In this document: positions 7,107-7,705 of the stretch, one piece after another
Layout: each line of letters begins with the position of its first letter
Numbering within the stretch: the first letter of the stretch is position 1
NCBI GenBank assembly: GCA_002422785.1
Contig: DITK01000019.1
Coordinates: forward strand, 72,854-80,558
Direction of reading: 5' to 3'
DNA from: Francisellaceae bacterium UBA6186
Lineage (GTDB): Bacteria > Pseudomonadota > Gammaproteobacteria > UBA6186 > Azoamicaceae
Length of the DNA stretch: 7,705 nt
Program-made: the position numbers and the translations under genes
Notes under the pieces: generated by a model
Seen by the model: only the letters and a program-made list of their open reading frames with translations
Database searches by the model: none
Told to the model about the DNA's origin: nothing

Positions 7107-7111
7107 TAGCT

Positions 7112-7705
7112 ATGCGGCTTAAACATATATTTTTTCTATTTGTAACTGTTTTATTGCTAACAACCAACTGTGTTGTAGCAAATACTAACAAACTACCAGG
7201 TATGCTAGATGTAATCAAAACATTTGATTTAACTTTATACCCAGGCGGCACTAGTGGTTATTATGCTGCAAGTTATAAATCTTCCCTGCCAATCGAAAAA
7301 AATTGTTTGCCAACGGTGGGATTTAATGCAGAAAAATATACTTTATTCTCTAGTATTTATTACTTATTACCAGAAGGTGATTTATTGAAATTTCATGCAA
7401 CTACAGCCACCAAACAATATCATCATTATTTAGGTTGGCCTATGCAAGTCATTATGATCTATCCAAATGGAAAATTAGAAAAGCATATTTTAGGTAAAGA
7501 TCTAGTGCGTGGTCAAAAACTACAATTAACTGTTGAGTCGAATACTTATGTAGCTATTATGTTGTATCCACCAAAAAGCAAATCAAAAATTAAAAAACTA
7601 GCAAACAAAAAATATGCTTTTATAGGCTGTTCCAGTTCGCCAAGCTGGGCAGTAGAGGATTGTACTAGAGCTTGTCGTAAACAATTAATCAATAAATTTC
7701 CTCAG
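7112..7705 (+). CDS. Exported DUF985/Cupin_5-like protein (3' end beyond window)
   Basis: An open frame of 198 codons runs off the window edge in frame. Residues 1-23 look like a Sec signal peptide: MRLKH, a hydrophobic core (IFFLFVTVLLL), and a likely cleavage after VVA23. Cys20 is preceded by TTN, a poor lipobox, so a lipoprotein is less likely. The mature part follows the Cupin_5 (DUF985) order: YPGG..GYY (43-51), SSIYYLLPEGD (80-90), FH (94-95), HHYLGWP (104-110), an NGKLEKHILG strand (119-128), and YAFIGCSSSP (168-177). Family members fold as RmlC-type cupins and their function is mostly unknown. Where the family usually has an acidic pair in FHR...DE.WH, this protein has Thr100-Lys101, so the metal site may be altered. 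Mature Cys65, 173, 184 and 188 could form disulfides in the periplasm. I do not know its function. Confidence 0.75.
   Translation, partial: MRLKHIFFLFVTVLLLTTNCVVANTNKLPGMLDVIKTFDLTLYPGGTSGYYAASYKSSLPIEKNCLPTVGFNAEKYTLFSSIYYLLPEGDLLKFHATTATKQYHHYLGWPMQVIMIYPNGKLEKHILGKDLVRGQKLQLTVESNTYVAIMLYPPKSKSKIKKLANKKYAFIGCSSSPSWAVEDCTRACRKQLINKFPQ

Noticed and set aside
7090..7111. Terminator or promoter between folD and the cupin gene.
   Set aside because: The gap is only 22 nt, with no inverted repeat; it contains just the ribosome binding site.
1..7705. Mobile element, CRISPR array, toxin-antitoxin or defence system.
   Set aside because: The window is filled by conserved housekeeping genes in close order. 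I saw no terminal inverted repeats, transposase, regularly spaced direct repeats or paired small genes.

Overview
The window is AT-rich (roughly two-thirds A+T by eye), densely coding, and carries genes only on the + strand. The NusA, IF-2, RbfA and TruB sequences read as gammaproteobacterial. NusA has the duplicated C-terminal acidic repeats seen in Enterobacteria-type NusA. The gene order tRNA, rimP, nusA, infB, rbfA, truB is the classic gammaproteobacterial transcription/translation operon (metY-rimP-nusA-infB-rbfA-truB in E. coli). High A+T together with Lys/Asn-rich proteins would fit a host-associated or intracellular gammaproteobacterium. That is only an inference, and I cannot name the genus.

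Layout. Positions 1-21 are the last 21 nt of a tRNA, most likely initiator tRNA-Met. Positions 22-105 are a leader with a strong G+C-rich hairpin and a possible 12-codon leader peptide. rimP (106-618), nusA (637-2148), infB (2203-4833), rbfA (4835-5245) and truB (5249-6196) follow with gaps of 1 to 54 nt. folD (6235-7089) comes next after 38 nt. The last gene is cut by the window edge: 7112-7705 encodes an exported protein of the DUF985/Cupin_5 type. No non-coding stretch reaches 300 bases, and I found no clear intrinsic terminator or promoter inside the window.

How the genes work together. RimP and RbfA mature the 30S subunit, IF-2 brings initiator tRNA to it, TruB modifies tRNA U55, and NusA controls pausing, termination and antitermination of the RNA polymerase that makes these transcripts. 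FolD makes the 10-formyl-THF used to formylate initiator Met-tRNA, so a partial initiator tRNA, IF-2 and FolD lie within 7 kb of each other. The usual rpsO-pnp pair is not downstream of truB here; folD and the exported cupin are there instead.

I see no mobile element, CRISPR array or clear new multi-gene system. The parts most worth a second look are the rimP leader (hairpin overlapping the start of a mini-ORF), the exported cupin with an altered metal-site motif, the insertion in RimP, and the Lys/Asn/Asp-rich IF-2 linker that lacks internal ATG/GTG starts.
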